Virus record (IMG/VR): IMGVR_UViG_3300021957_000235
Coordinates: 1 to 27,262 of that record
DNA: 27,262 nucleotides
Source of the DNA: a virus
Reading direction: 5' to 3' (one strand)
Shown: piece after piece, positions 6,617 through 15,149 of the stretch
Numbering within the stretch: position 1 is the stretch's first letter
Layout: each line of letters begins with the position of its first letter
Program-made: the position numbers and the translations under genes
Notes under the pieces: model-generated
Told to the model about the DNA's origin: nothing
The model's input: only the letters and a program-made list of their open reading frames with translations
Databases searched by the model: none

Positions 6617-6624
6617 TATAAATA
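6617..6624 (+). promoter_or_regulatory. T4-type late promoter (TATAAATA) upstream of gp48
   Basis: An exact TATAAATA lies in the 47-base divergent gap between gp4 and gp48. With the usual spacing, transcription would start near 6630 and give a leader of about 27 bases. It should drive the gp48-gp53-hub-spike unit. Confidence 0.8.
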
Positions 6625-6641
6625 ATGATCATCAACTTCTA

Positions 6642-6649
6642 TATTTAGG
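6642..6649 (-). promoter_or_regulatory. Candidate leftward late promoter (CCTAAATA)
   Basis: On the minus strand the octamer CCTAAATA keeps the TAAATA core of the T4 late consensus TATAAATA (6 of 8). Transcription would start near 6636 and leave a leader of about 27 bases before gp4. It is the best candidate I see for the leftward late operon, but it is weaker than the rightward one in the same gap. Confidence 0.35.
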
Positions 6650-6656
6650 CACTTTT

Positions 6657-7658
6657 ATGGCAAGGTTAAAATATCCTTTGGAACGACAAGGAGAATATAA
6701 AGGACGAATTGTCTTCGAATTGCTTGAAGTACAACCTTTGGAAGCGGGTTCCATTGCAGAATTAGGGTTTGTCTCAAAAGTGTTTAGTGAAAATACTCTT
6801 AGTCGAATTCGAAAAAATACCGATGGTGGTGAGTCTGAAAGTGAAGAAGAACTGACAGAATCCGAGAAGGAAAAATTAAAAGCAGATCTTAAAGCAGCAG
6901 ATAAACAATTGCAGGGAGACGAAAACCGATCATACGAAAAAACAGGAACGACTAGAAACAGCGGTGATCGTGTTGTTCTTTATCTGCCTCCGTCAATTTC
7001 GATTCAAGATGCTGTAACTTATGAGAATCTAAACTTGGGTTTTATAGGTGGTGGTGTAGAGGCAGGTGTTAAGGGTGGAGGAAGTGTTGTTGGAAGCGCC
7101 GTAAATGCGGCAGGAGCAGGAATCAGTTCATTCATATCTGCTATGGGGGCAGGTAAAGCATTAGACGGGCCCATGGCACGTCTTGCTCTAACTCAAGCAG
7201 CCTCTCAAGGCGGAGATCAAATAGGGGGAGCGGTACGAGGATTGACAAGGACGGCCGTTAATCCTAATGCCCGAACTTTGTTCCGTGAGGTTCCAATACG
7301 TTCTATACCATTTTCTTTTCGCATGGTGGCAACCAGCAAAAGAGAAGCAGAAGAAATTAAAAAAATTGTTAAGTTCTTTAGAACTGAAATGTATCCCGAA
7401 GAAATTAAAACTCAGTTAGCAGGAACGGAGTTGTCCGTGGGGTACAAATTTCCCAATCCGTTTAAGATCAAAATGCAGTACGATAAGAAAACGGTTGCGA
7501 CTCAGTTCCTTGATTGTTACCTTCAATCATTTAGTGCAACTTATAATCAAAACGGTCCTGTCATGCATTCGGACGGTAACTTTGTGGAGGTTGATATATC
7601 AATGACGTTTATAGAGACTCGTGCATTGTCTAGAAGTAAAATAGAAGAGGGATTGTAA
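6657..7658 (+). CDS. 48: Baseplate tail-tube cap gp48
   Basis: In T4, gp48 caps the central hub and, with gp54, starts tail tube growth. The 333-aa product (T4 gp48 is 364 aa) has an N-terminal strand region, a charged low-complexity linker (about 57-100, with SESEEELTESEKEK), VVLYLPPSISIQDAVTYENLNLGF, a Gly/Ala-rich segment (about 130-195), and the diagnostic C-terminal part NPNARTLFREVPIRSIPFSF, then FRMVATSKREAEEIKKIVKF and FRTEMYPE. The NPN...F..V..R...F.F...P.S..E...I..I...FR...YP pattern is typical of the tube-cap and tube-like family. It is the first gene of the rightward late operon, with gp53 one base after its stop. Confidence 0.85.
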   Translation: MARLKYPLERQGEYKGRIVFELLEVQPLEAGSIAELGFVSKVFSENTLSRIRKNTDGGESESEEELTESEKEKLKADLKAADKQLQGDENRSYEKTGTTRNSGDRVVLYLPPSISIQDAVTYENLNLGFIGGGVEAGVKGGGSVVGSAVNAAGAGISSFISAMGAGKALDGPMARLALTQAASQGGDQIGGAVRGLTRTAVNPNARTLFREVPIRSIPFSFRMVATSKREAEEIKKIVKFFRTEMYPEEIKTQLAGTELSVGYKFPNPFKIKMQYDKKTVATQFLDCYLQSFSATYNQNGPVMHSDGNFVEVDISMTFIETRALSRSKIEEGL

Positions 7659-7659
7659 G

Positions 7660-8565
7660 ATGCCGTATTTTAAAAATTTTCCTCTTACCCCATATCGTTT
7701 TGGGGATAATGCTACGAGTACATTTTTTCAGAATGCTTCTCTTTATGTTGATCTTATCGATAATATATCTGATGAGTTGACGTTTTATAATAAAGAAACT
7801 ATATTAGACGGGGATCGTCCTGATACACTTTCATGGAAACTCTATGGAACAACCGATCATTACTGGACATTCTTTTTACTCAATCCGACTCTCCGAGAAA
7901 CCGACTGGCCTAAACCTTACGAAGAGTTAGATAATATCACTGCTAATCTTTATCCAGGAGTATTCATTGACTATGACAACGTAAACAGTTACAGTAGTGG
8001 AACCTATACCAAACAGCAATTTTTTGATTTGTTTGATCCTTCAATTGACCAAACGATTACCATGGGTCTTTCTTCCGGCAAATTTAATAGTGTGTCTATG
8101 AATGCTAGACGCAATCATGATCTTGCCCAAGTATACCTAGAACCAGTATCAAGTTCATTCACAACACGAGATCCATATGCTCAGTATGAAAACTCCGCAT
8201 TCAAACCCGGAGACAGTGATGGATACTCTATTGAAACAAGTTTGTCTGACAATATGACAGGTCTTCGCTTTAAAGATTTTGTTTATCCTCAGATAGACAA
8301 AACTATAACAGTGGGTGGTCTGACAATTACTTTTTCTTCGATAGAGTTAGTATCAGAGGCAATTCATCACTTCGAAAACTCTTCAAAAGAATGGTCTGAT
8401 GTGACTTATACTTCTAATGTAACTTATACGTATGGATCACTTGCACCCGTAACACATTTAGAACATGTCACTAACCTTAATAATAAACAAAAAGAAATTA
8501 TTGTATTTAAACCCGATGTCATTGATAAGGTTGTTCAAGAATTTCAGAAAGCAGTGAAAGCCTAA
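7660..8565 (+). CDS. 53: Baseplate wedge gp53
   Basis: gp53 helps join wedges around the hub in the T4 baseplate. The 301-aa product is longer than T4's 196 aa. It shows the family signature near residues 55-77, DTLSWKLYGTTDHYWTFFLL, matching T4's LANAIYGNPQLYWVLLMCND. The first 45 residues (MPYFKNFPLTPYRFG...LYVDLIDNISDELTFYNKET) also fit. The extra length is a less familiar beta-rich C-terminal part (about 110-300) that may be an added decoration domain. Its start lies one base after the gp48 stop, with an AGAGGGA ribosome site inside gp48. Its TAA shares a base with the next ATG (TAATG). Confidence 0.85.
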   Translation: MPYFKNFPLTPYRFGDNATSTFFQNASLYVDLIDNISDELTFYNKETILDGDRPDTLSWKLYGTTDHYWTFFLLNPTLRETDWPKPYEELDNITANLYPGVFIDYDNVNSYSSGTYTKQQFFDLFDPSIDQTITMGLSSGKFNSVSMNARRNHDLAQVYLEPVSSSFTTRDPYAQYENSAFKPGDSDGYSIETSLSDNMTGLRFKDFVYPQIDKTITVGGLTITFSSIELVSEAIHHFENSSKEWSDVTYTSNVTYTYGSLAPVTHLEHVTNLNNKQKEIIVFKPDVIDKVVQEFQKAVKA

Positions 8566-9902
8566 TGGCAGTCACTCCTACTTTAGAGCAAGAATTTAAA
8601 TTTGTTGAAGCATTTATTTCAGCAGATAGGTTAGGTGAGGAAGAAATAGATGTCACTCAGCGTATCTATGAATTAGTCATATATGAAAGCATGGAAACTC
8701 CATACCTCGAAGGAGAGGTTGCCATATCAGATGATGCGGCATTGATGGAAAAAATAAAGATTCAAGGGACCGAACTCTTAACGGTGTCGCTTACTGGAGT
8801 AGAACGAGGCCTCGATCCAAAAATTGCTAAGACCTTTGTCATGTATAATATGAAACGGGCAGTACGAGGAACAGATAATACTAACGTGTACTTATTTGAT
8901 CTTATAGAACCTCATGCATATTATAATGAACTGAAAACATATAGTCGCGCATACACCGGCAAAATTGAAAATGTAATTACTCAGATTATTAACTCTGAAC
9001 TGGGACAAAAAGTTGATCAATCATATCTAATCAAAGAAGGATCTGCTCAAAACATTATCAAATACCTTGTCCCTTATCTCACCCCTCTTGAAGCATGTGA
9101 CATATTAAGAGATCGAGCAACAACTCGAAACGGATCTCCCTTTTTTCTTTATGCTTCTTTATATGACAATGCACTCCGACTTGGAGACTTGGACAAAATT
9201 TTACAACAGAACGCATACAACAAAAAACTTCCCATGATTTATTCGGGTGCCGCAGTTGCCAACACCGAAGATCAAGATCAGATGCGTAAAGCATCGATTA
9301 TTAAAAATGTTACTCGAAGAAATCAAAACGACACGCGAAGTGATTTCGAACAAGGTAGTATCAGTTCTTTCTACACCAACACTGATTTGTCAACTGGTAT
9401 ATCATATCGAACTCACACAAGAATACAAGACGTTCTAAACTCTATGGAAACTGGAAAGATTATCCAGAGTAAAGATCAGTCTATATATGATGAGGATCAA
9501 AAACACGAGGGTAAGCGAGTAGACACTTTCAATCCTGTCTATCATCATCAGATTAGTTCTTCCAACTCTTTTGGAAATATTCGAAGTATTCACGATGAAC
9601 CCAATGCGGATTCGTTTTCTTTAAAAGTACGTAATTATATGCTTCGAGATGCCCTCTATAAAAACATGATAAATGTCTCAATATCCGGAGTAACCATGAT
9701 GGCGGCTAGTGCGGGTGTTGGGGATATCATTCGTCTCAATTTTTTAAAGGGTTCTAATACAACAGAAGGTGAAAAGGATCCTTTGGATAAAAGACAGTCT
9801 GGTGATTATATTATATATCGGGCAAAACATATGTTTAGACAGACTACTCACAATGTATCTGTTGGGGCAACGCGAATTGTTTACACCGAGGATCTGAACT
9901 AA
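8565..9902 (+). CDS. 27: Baseplate central hub protein, gp27-like
   Basis: Hub proteins of the gp27/gpD family form the trimeric torus that holds the puncturing spike. The 445-aa product is compatible in size with T4 gp27 (391 aa), and the gene sits directly before the OB-fold spike protein, as gp27-type hubs do. Seen: an N-terminal beta region (FKFVEAFISADRLGEEEIDVTQRIYELVIYES, then EGEVAISDDAALMEKI), a helical middle with LTPLEACDILRDRATT and FFLYASLYDNALRLGDL, and a C-terminal barrel-like segment with VGDIIRLNFLKGS and SGDYIIYRAKHMFRQTTHNVSV. This succession resembles late-control/gpD-type hubs. Sequence similarity to T4 gp27 itself is not obvious by eye, so the call leans on order and architecture. 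Confidence 0.7.
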   Translation: MAVTPTLEQEFKFVEAFISADRLGEEEIDVTQRIYELVIYESMETPYLEGEVAISDDAALMEKIKIQGTELLTVSLTGVERGLDPKIAKTFVMYNMKRAVRGTDNTNVYLFDLIEPHAYYNELKTYSRAYTGKIENVITQIINSELGQKVDQSYLIKEGSAQNIIKYLVPYLTPLEACDILRDRATTRNGSPFFLYASLYDNALRLGDLDKILQQNAYNKKLPMIYSGAAVANTEDQDQMRKASIIKNVTRRNQNDTRSDFEQGSISSFYTNTDLSTGISYRTHTRIQDVLNSMETGKIIQSKDQSIYDEDQKHEGKRVDTFNPVYHHQISSSNSFGNIRSIHDEPNADSFSLKVRNYMLRDALYKNMINVSISGVTMMAASAGVGDIIRLNFLKGSNTTEGEKDPLDKRQSGDYIIYRAKHMFRQTTHNVSVGATRIVYTEDLN

Positions 9903-9903
9903 G

Positions 9904-10779
9904 ATGAGCATGACTCCTTACACAATTCCCAAAGACTTTTATGGTGATCGTAATCGGTGGTTTATCGGTACTATAGTAAATGCTACACCTCCTGCCGGAT
10001 ACGAGGGACGTGTCCGAGTACGTATACATGGTGTGCATAGTATATACACTGGAGACGTAAAGGAAAGTGATCTACCATGGGCACAAGTGTTGATACCAAC
10101 CACAGAGGGTGGCATTTCGGGTCTGGGTCGCATACCTCAAATTTCTGCTGGTGCAAGTGTATTCGGCATCTTCCTTGATGGTAAAACTTCTCAGTTGCCA
10201 TTAGTCCTTGGATCCGTTCCTCGAAATGAATTACCTTCTACCACACAACAACGGGCAGGTCAAGATATAAATTCATTTCAATTTAATCAAGAAAAACTAT
10301 TGAATGTTGTCACTGTCTCTTTACTGGGAGACACTTCACGTACAGGTTTACCAACGGTTACAAAGATCTTACGGCGATCTCAAGCAATGCAATTCTTTAT
10401 TGACAATGGATATCGTCCTGTACATGCGGCAGGTATCGTAGGTAACCTCGAAGCCGCATCTAAATTTTATCTCTATGAAGATGATGAAACGAAGGAGAGA
10501 CAGGGGATTGCCCAATGGTCTAATCTATCAGATAACCGACTTGGAGAACTGAAATCTTTCTCTGGTTTTTATGAACCTTCATCAGATTGGAAAACTTATT
10601 CGGTACAGTTATCGTTTGTTCTTTTTGAATTGCGTAACAAAAGAAACCTTGCCAATGTAAAATTATTGTCATCTGATAATGTACAAGATGCGGGAGATGC
10701 ATTTAACAAATACTATATGAAACAGGGTCTAGAGTATACTTCTCTATGTGAAGAAGCACTTGATGGAGTGAACAATTAA
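9904..10779 (+). CDS. 5: gp5-like hub protein: OB-fold plus tail-lysozyme-like domain
   Basis: Residues about 15-108 form the gp5/VgrG-type OB fold: RWFIGTIVNATPPAGYEGRVRV, then LPWAQVLIPTTEGGI, GASVFGIFLDGKTSQLPLVLGSV. Residues about 156-285 match the phage tail lysozyme family (Phage_lysozyme2): SQAMQFFIDNGYRPVHAAGI, VGNLEAASKF, GIAQWSNLSDNRLGEL, QLSFVLFELR and a C-terminal YMKQGLE helix. The family usually has GNLxAES with the catalytic Glu before Ser. Here the motif is GNLEAAS: that position is Ala185, and the Glu is two residues earlier (Glu183). T4 gp5 (575 aa) carries OB, lysozyme and beta-helix in one chain, whereas here the beta-helix is two genes downstream. The end forms TAATG with the amidase gene. 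Confidence 0.82.
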   Translation: MSMTPYTIPKDFYGDRNRWFIGTIVNATPPAGYEGRVRVRIHGVHSIYTGDVKESDLPWAQVLIPTTEGGISGLGRIPQISAGASVFGIFLDGKTSQLPLVLGSVPRNELPSTTQQRAGQDINSFQFNQEKLLNVVTVSLLGDTSRTGLPTVTKILRRSQAMQFFIDNGYRPVHAAGIVGNLEAASKFYLYEDDETKERQGIAQWSNLSDNRLGELKSFSGFYEPSSDWKTYSVQLSFVLFELRNKRNLANVKLLSSDNVQDAGDAFNKYYMKQGLEYTSLCEEALDGVNN

Positions 10780-12566
10780 TGTCTAAGACAGAAATAAAAA
10801 ACCAGATTAAAGAGGTGGCGGGAAAAGTACAGGAATATTCTGCTGTCAAAACTGCCGCAACAGATGCCAAAAACAAACTGACTGATAGTATCAATACCAA
10901 AGTTGGGGCGAGTGCAGGTAAGATAGTTGGGGGAATTAAAAGTCTTACCTCAGAAATATCGGGTGCCAAAGATAAACTAGATTCTCTTGTCGATAACCCA
11001 GTCGCGGGGTTGTTAGACGCTGAGACAAATGATATCTTGGGTGGCGCGATAAACGATAAGTTAGACACCGTGGTTGCCAAAGTATTTACGGTACCTCAAC
11101 TCAAATATGAAGAGTTTGCCGGAGGTAAGTTTTACCCTACAGCACAATGGGCAGATAGTGCAGTTCAAACACTTTCGACGGCAATGGGTGCGGTAACAAA
11201 GACTGCACAGGGCAGTGTGACGGTTCCGGGTGCACCTGCCGGTTTAACCAAAGCAATGAAAGAATTGGAAGGAAAGGTTGGTGCATTCGATAGTGGTGAT
11301 GCTCTCAGTAAACTGGCATCTAAAGCAGCAGCAGTCAAAGACATAGTAATTGCAAGCATTCCGGCAGATCCGCCGGGTATGTTAAATAACGTGTCAGTAG
11401 GCAGAGATGGAATCTCCTTAAACATCACTGACGCGTTGCAACAAAACTTTACGGGTCCAATAAACGAGGCCATTGGGTTGGTCGATGATTTCAAAGACAA
11501 TCCTCTCAAAATTTTAGATGATAAATTGGATAACGCATTAGGAGATATAACCGGAAAGTTAGGATCCGATATTAAGAACGCAGTCGATCAGGTCGAGGGT
11601 GCAATTAATAGTATAGTAGATAAAGCAAATGAATTTGTTGATAATGTGTCCGAAGATCTTAATCAATTCGGAATGGGTCTGTTGCAGGGATTTAATTTAG
11701 ACGGATTGGAAGAGGCAAAGAAAACAGTTAAAGATCTTGGTCCTGACATGCGACCAATTGAAATAAATGAAGTGATTGCCAAAGCACAGGGTAGTGAACA
11801 AGAACTGTCCGAAGCAGTCAACATTGTTCGAGAAAAAGGTAACAGTAAAAAAAGCAACGAAGAAATTAAATTTGATCTGTCACAACTCGATACTACGATT
11901 GCAGGATCTTCGGTGATTAGTAACGAGAGCAGTGCGTTTGCTGATCCGTTTAACCTTACAGAAGCATATACTTCTTGGGCAAAGGCAGACCCGAGGTTTT
12001 ATTATATTTCATCGTTCGAAGAACTAGAAGCAGAATTTAACAAGAGAACTAGAGACATCACTGAAATGGTGATTCACTGGACCGAAACATTCACTAACAA
12101 AAATATCGGAAGTGAAGAAATTGACTCAATACAAAAAGATCTTGGGGGCAAGGGTATAGGTTATCATTATGTGATACGAAGAGATGGTTCTTTGCAACGT
12201 GGTCGCCCCTTAAATATTGAAGGTGAACATGCTTCTATTAACGGACATAATGAATATAGTATAGGAATAGTCTTTGTAGGTGGTTTAAATTGTTCAAGTG
12301 AAACTCCCAACCCCGAACAGTATTTGTCTAGTGCTTCATTGACACGAGCACAGATGAATACTTTCTATGATGTTTGTTCTGCATTCTACAATGCTTATCC
12401 TGGTGGTCAGATCATTGGTCATAATGATATCGATGTGACAGTGAGTGATCCGGGCTTTGACGTAAGAGATTATGTTTTTGATGTATTCAATAAAAAAACT
12501 TTATTCACAGATCCTTTGACCGAAGGTCCGTTCAGTCCGACAGATTTAATTGGTAAGGAAGTATAA
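10779..12566 (+). CDS. Baseplate hub-associated N-acetylmuramoyl-L-alanine amidase (595 aa)
   Basis: The first 330 or so residues are Ala/Asp/Lys-rich helical and coiled-coil-like (KNQIKEVAGKVQEYSAVKTA, LDDKLDNALGDITGKLGSDI) with no recognised domain. Residues about 425-565 form an Amidase_2/T7-lysozyme type domain: MVIHWTE (H433), GIGYHYVIRRDGSLQRGRP, GEHASINGHNEYSIGIVFVG, SLTRAQM and IIGHNDI...SDPGFDV (H548, D557). H433, H548 and D557 stand at the three zinc-ligand positions, Asp taking the place of T7's Cys, as in other members. The enzyme cuts the bond between muramic acid and the stem peptide. Its place between the OB/lysozyme protein and the spike suggests a virion-borne, injection-side cell-wall enzyme rather than a lysis enzyme. 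No signal peptide is present. Confidence 0.85.
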   Translation: MSKTEIKNQIKEVAGKVQEYSAVKTAATDAKNKLTDSINTKVGASAGKIVGGIKSLTSEISGAKDKLDSLVDNPVAGLLDAETNDILGGAINDKLDTVVAKVFTVPQLKYEEFAGGKFYPTAQWADSAVQTLSTAMGAVTKTAQGSVTVPGAPAGLTKAMKELEGKVGAFDSGDALSKLASKAAAVKDIVIASIPADPPGMLNNVSVGRDGISLNITDALQQNFTGPINEAIGLVDDFKDNPLKILDDKLDNALGDITGKLGSDIKNAVDQVEGAINSIVDKANEFVDNVSEDLNQFGMGLLQGFNLDGLEEAKKTVKDLGPDMRPIEINEVIAKAQGSEQELSEAVNIVREKGNSKKSNEEIKFDLSQLDTTIAGSSVISNESSAFADPFNLTEAYTSWAKADPRFYYISSFEELEAEFNKRTRDITEMVIHWTETFTNKNIGSEEIDSIQKDLGGKGIGYHYVIRRDGSLQRGRPLNIEGEHASINGHNEYSIGIVFVGGLNCSSETPNPEQYLSSASLTRAQMNTFYDVCSAFYNAYPGGQIIGHNDIDVTVSDPGFDVRDYVFDVFNKKTLFTDPLTEGPFSPTDLIGKEV

Positions 12567-12569
12567 TAT

Positions 12570-14108
12570 ATGACTACTGAACTTGACAATAAAAACAAAC
12601 GAGAAGCAGTTACGGGTGATGCTCGGGAAATAACCGAAGGTATTCCTCGGGATGGGTTCAATGATGCGACAGGTGAGTTTCCTAACCAAGATTACTTTTA
12701 TGGATCCTCGATCAATAAAGCAGCAAAAGGTGAGAAGATCAATGCTTTGTTTTCAGGAGGAGGAGACTATGGTGTTCCGACTTTACTTCCTGAACAACGT
12801 CCTTCTCAGTATCCTTTTAATCAAGTAAATGAATCTAAAAGCGGTCATGTTGTTGAAATAGACGATACTCCCGGTGGCGAGCGCATCTTAATTCGTCATC
12901 GATTGGGACATGGATTAGAACTACGCGCAGACGGAAGTGTTTTGTTTTCCTCTGTTAACAATAAAGTAGAAATCACTGGAGGTGATGAAACTATTATTGT
13001 GGAAGGAAACGGTAATCTAGTGTACAGTGGTGACCTTAATTTACATGTGACCGGAGATTATAATGTTACCGTAGATGGTAATTATAATGTCAAGACCGCA
13101 GGTAATAAAACCGAAGAAATACACCGTAATCATATTAAGACAATTGAAGAGAATCAGAACTATATTGTGAAAGGTGATCGAAGTGCAAAAATTATTGGAA
13201 CTTCTACCGACACAATATTTGGGGACAATCATTGGTTAGTCAAAGGTTTACAGAAGAATTATGTTGAAGGTTTGATCGAATTCAACAGTGGTAAATCAAT
13301 TTTATCAACATCCGTAGAGAAGTATACAATCACTTCTCAAGAGATACGAATTACTGGGCATACTCTAGAAGCAACTGCCGCTCTCGGTATAATTGGAGGG
13401 GAACAGGTCGATCATTTTGGTAAGATGTTCGGTGGTCCTGCCAAAGGATTGGGTGGGGGTACTACCTTCTATGGTACTCTGGTCGGTAAAGCAAGCAATG
13501 CTATTGTGTCAGACTTTGCAGAGGAAGCAGGAAAAGCATCCCATGCTCGACAGGCAGCACATGCTCGACGGGCAGATCTGGCGCTGGTTGCCAAAGAAGC
13601 AGTAGACACATGGAAGGATACTCTTTCTGCGGATCCTGCGGCGGGCAAGGACTTTGGCGATTACGATTCGGTCGGCCCCCCCGAAACTTATCCGACTATT
13701 TTTAACTATGTTCAGATTCCACCGACTGCTCCGATGCCTACCAGTGCCACTATCATTGGAAAAATATCGGGCAGTGAGTATGCGGTACAGAACGTGAAAA
13801 TTGATATTGCGTCAACCGATCCCGACTCGATCAAATTAAAAATACTACGTAGTGATGACTATGATGAACTGTTTACTTTTGACCCTACTATACATGAGAT
13901 TAGATCCAAATTAAGAGACAAAACTAATCGAGAAAACGGTAAGTTCACTTCGTTTTTGGTTGCAGAAGGCAAGTTAAATTCTGAATTCAAAAGGGTGGTG
14001 CCTAAAAAGATCAATCGTTCGGTCAATAAAAAATCAGTTTCAAGGTTTGGATTTAAGTTTATAGGCAATAATCCTGCGGATAAGAAGAGCAAGAGGTTTA
14101 CAGTATGA
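12570..14108 (+). CDS. Baseplate spike: gp5 C-terminal/VgrG-type beta-helix protein
   Basis: This is the needle of the puncturing device. After an N-terminal region of about 85 residues, residues about 90-125 (VVEIDDTPGGERILIRHRLG, then HGLELRADGS) match the start of gp5 and VgrG beta-helices. They are followed to about residue 285 by short strand repeats rich in G-D/N turns (GNGNLVYSGDLNLHVTGDYN, VTVDGNYNVKTAGNK). Next comes a helical, Ala-rich part with HARQAAHARRADLALVAKEA (about 325-345), a proline-rich linker and a basic C-terminal domain (KKINRSVNKKSVSRFGF). The OB fold that normally precedes the helix is in the gene at 9904. It starts three bases after the amidase stop and overlaps the next gene (ATGA). 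Confidence 0.82.
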   Translation: MTTELDNKNKREAVTGDAREITEGIPRDGFNDATGEFPNQDYFYGSSINKAAKGEKINALFSGGGDYGVPTLLPEQRPSQYPFNQVNESKSGHVVEIDDTPGGERILIRHRLGHGLELRADGSVLFSSVNNKVEITGGDETIIVEGNGNLVYSGDLNLHVTGDYNVTVDGNYNVKTAGNKTEEIHRNHIKTIEENQNYIVKGDRSAKIIGTSTDTIFGDNHWLVKGLQKNYVEGLIEFNSGKSILSTSVEKYTITSQEIRITGHTLEATAALGIIGGEQVDHFGKMFGGPAKGLGGGTTFYGTLVGKASNAIVSDFAEEAGKASHARQAAHARRADLALVAKEAVDTWKDTLSADPAAGKDFGDYDSVGPPETYPTIFNYVQIPPTAPMPTSATIIGKISGSEYAVQNVKIDIASTDPDSIKLKILRSDDYDELFTFDPTIHEIRSKLRDKTNRENGKFTSFLVAEGKLNSEFKRVVPKKINRSVNKKSVSRFGFKFIGNNPADKKSKRFTV

Positions 14109-14683
14109 TTTACTTGGCAGATCCCGTTTACAATCCTAATTTTGTTACGGACTTTACTAGTGCCACTAAACTTGGCCGTGGTATTACGATGGGCAAATTC
14201 CTTGGAAGTCGAGGAACAAGGACTCAGTTGATACAATTAACTACTGACATTCCTCAACTTGCACGAAACCTTTACCTTCATGCCGAACTTCTGACTAATG
14301 CCAAGAAAAATCCGGATTTCGGAACTGTACGGATCACTGTAAGTGAGGGAGTATATCTTCCGGCAATCAACGAAACTCCAAGCGGAGTCAATAAACTTAA
14401 AGTCGATGGTCGCGCCGTGGTCTATCAAGTCATTAACAAGAAAGGAAAGACTGACATTCCTAAGACGTATGATCTTGCCAACTACTGGAAGGATTATGCC
14501 GACTATGATCGATTGTCTATTGACTACGATACATACGATCCCTCCGGAGAATTGACTGCACAGTTAGTAGTAGAAATGCCAATGGTTCCGGAAACTTTCG
14601 ATCTCCAGTTTAAAAGTGCAATTGATACTTATTACAACGGAGAATTGCAGTCGAAGAATGAATTAATAGAAATCCTAGAATAA
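14105..14683 (+). CDS. Baseplate-region protein of unknown function (192 aa)
   Basis: No family is recognised. The protein begins MIYLADPVYNPNFVTDF, has a helical stretch with LARNLYLHAELLTNAKK (about 52-68), a beta-rich middle (FGTVRITVSEGVYLPAINET, KVDGRAVVYQVINKKGKTDI) and a tyrosine/aspartate-rich segment (YWKDYADYDRLSIDYDTYDP). It overlaps the spike stop by ATGA and ends four bases before a late promoter, so it is the last gene of the hub/spike unit. Candidate roles from place alone are spike tip, chaperone or hub accessory. No cleavage or membrane signal is seen. Confidence 0.7.
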   Translation: MIYLADPVYNPNFVTDFTSATKLGRGITMGKFLGSRGTRTQLIQLTTDIPQLARNLYLHAELLTNAKKNPDFGTVRITVSEGVYLPAINETPSGVNKLKVDGRAVVYQVINKKGKTDIPKTYDLANYWKDYADYDRLSIDYDTYDPSGELTAQLVVEMPMVPETFDLQFKSAIDTYYNGELQSKNELIEILE

Positions 14684-14686
14684 ATG

Positions 14687-14694
14687 TATAAATA
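14687..14694 (+). promoter_or_regulatory. T4-type late promoter (TATAAATA) directly before gp25
   Basis: An exact TATAAATA ends five bases before the gp25 ATG at 14700. With T4 late spacing (box at -13 to -6), the first transcribed base would be the A of the ATG, giving a leaderless message. No Shine-Dalgarno is visible in front of gp25. Confidence 0.75.
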
Positions 14695-14699
14695 AGCAT

Positions 14700-15149
14700 A
14701 TGGCAAAAATACAAAGTACAGAAGACAAAAACTTACAGTCAGTATCTCTAGTTACTAACAGAAAACTAGTTTACTCTGATCTAGACTTATCTTTTGCCGT
14801 AAATACTACGGCAAGTGATGATATCTTTAAGAAAACTGATGCTGCGGCAGTCAAACAAGCAGTTAAAAATCTTTTATTAAGTAATGAATGCGATAAACCT
14901 TTTCGTCCGAGATATGGGGCAAACCTAACTAAAATGTTATTTGACTTGGTAGATGATGAAGATGCCGAAGACGATATTCGCGAACGGATATATCAGGTCA
15001 TTGACCAGTACGAACCTCGTGCGTCCATTGAAGAATTAGAAGTAAATCTTGCACCAGATCAGAATAGATTACAAGTAAAATTAACTTTTCGTGTGTTGAA
15101 CATTGATCAGACCGAAACTCTAGAAACTACTGTTACGAGGTACAGATGA
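14700..15149 (+). CDS. 25: Baseplate wedge gp25
   Basis: This is a GPW_gp25-family wedge protein that links the wedges to the sheath start. At 149 aa it is close to T4's 132. Seen: LSFAVNTTASDDIFKKTDAA, VKQAVKNLLLSNECDKPFRP, RYGANLTKMLFDLVDD and YEPRASIEELEV with the hallmark E-P-R (105-107). The ATG at 14700 follows the late promoter so closely that it may be leaderless. The last bases overlap gp6 (ATGA). Confidence 0.93.
   Translation: MAKIQSTEDKNLQSVSLVTNRKLVYSDLDLSFAVNTTASDDIFKKTDAAAVKQAVKNLLLSNECDKPFRPRYGANLTKMLFDLVDDEDAEDDIRERIYQVIDQYEPRASIEELEVNLAPDQNRLQVKLTFRVLNIDQTETLETTVTRYR

Noticed and set aside
10264-10271. TATAAATT inside the OB/lysozyme gene as a late promoter
   Set aside because: One mismatch to the octamer and inside a gene with no unit starting after it. 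Similar near-matches occur by chance in AT-rich DNA.
10703-11509. Minus-strand frames of 114-125 codons under the hub and amidase genes
   Set aside because: Antisense shadows in a long, clearly coding rightward operon, with no promoter or ribosome site.
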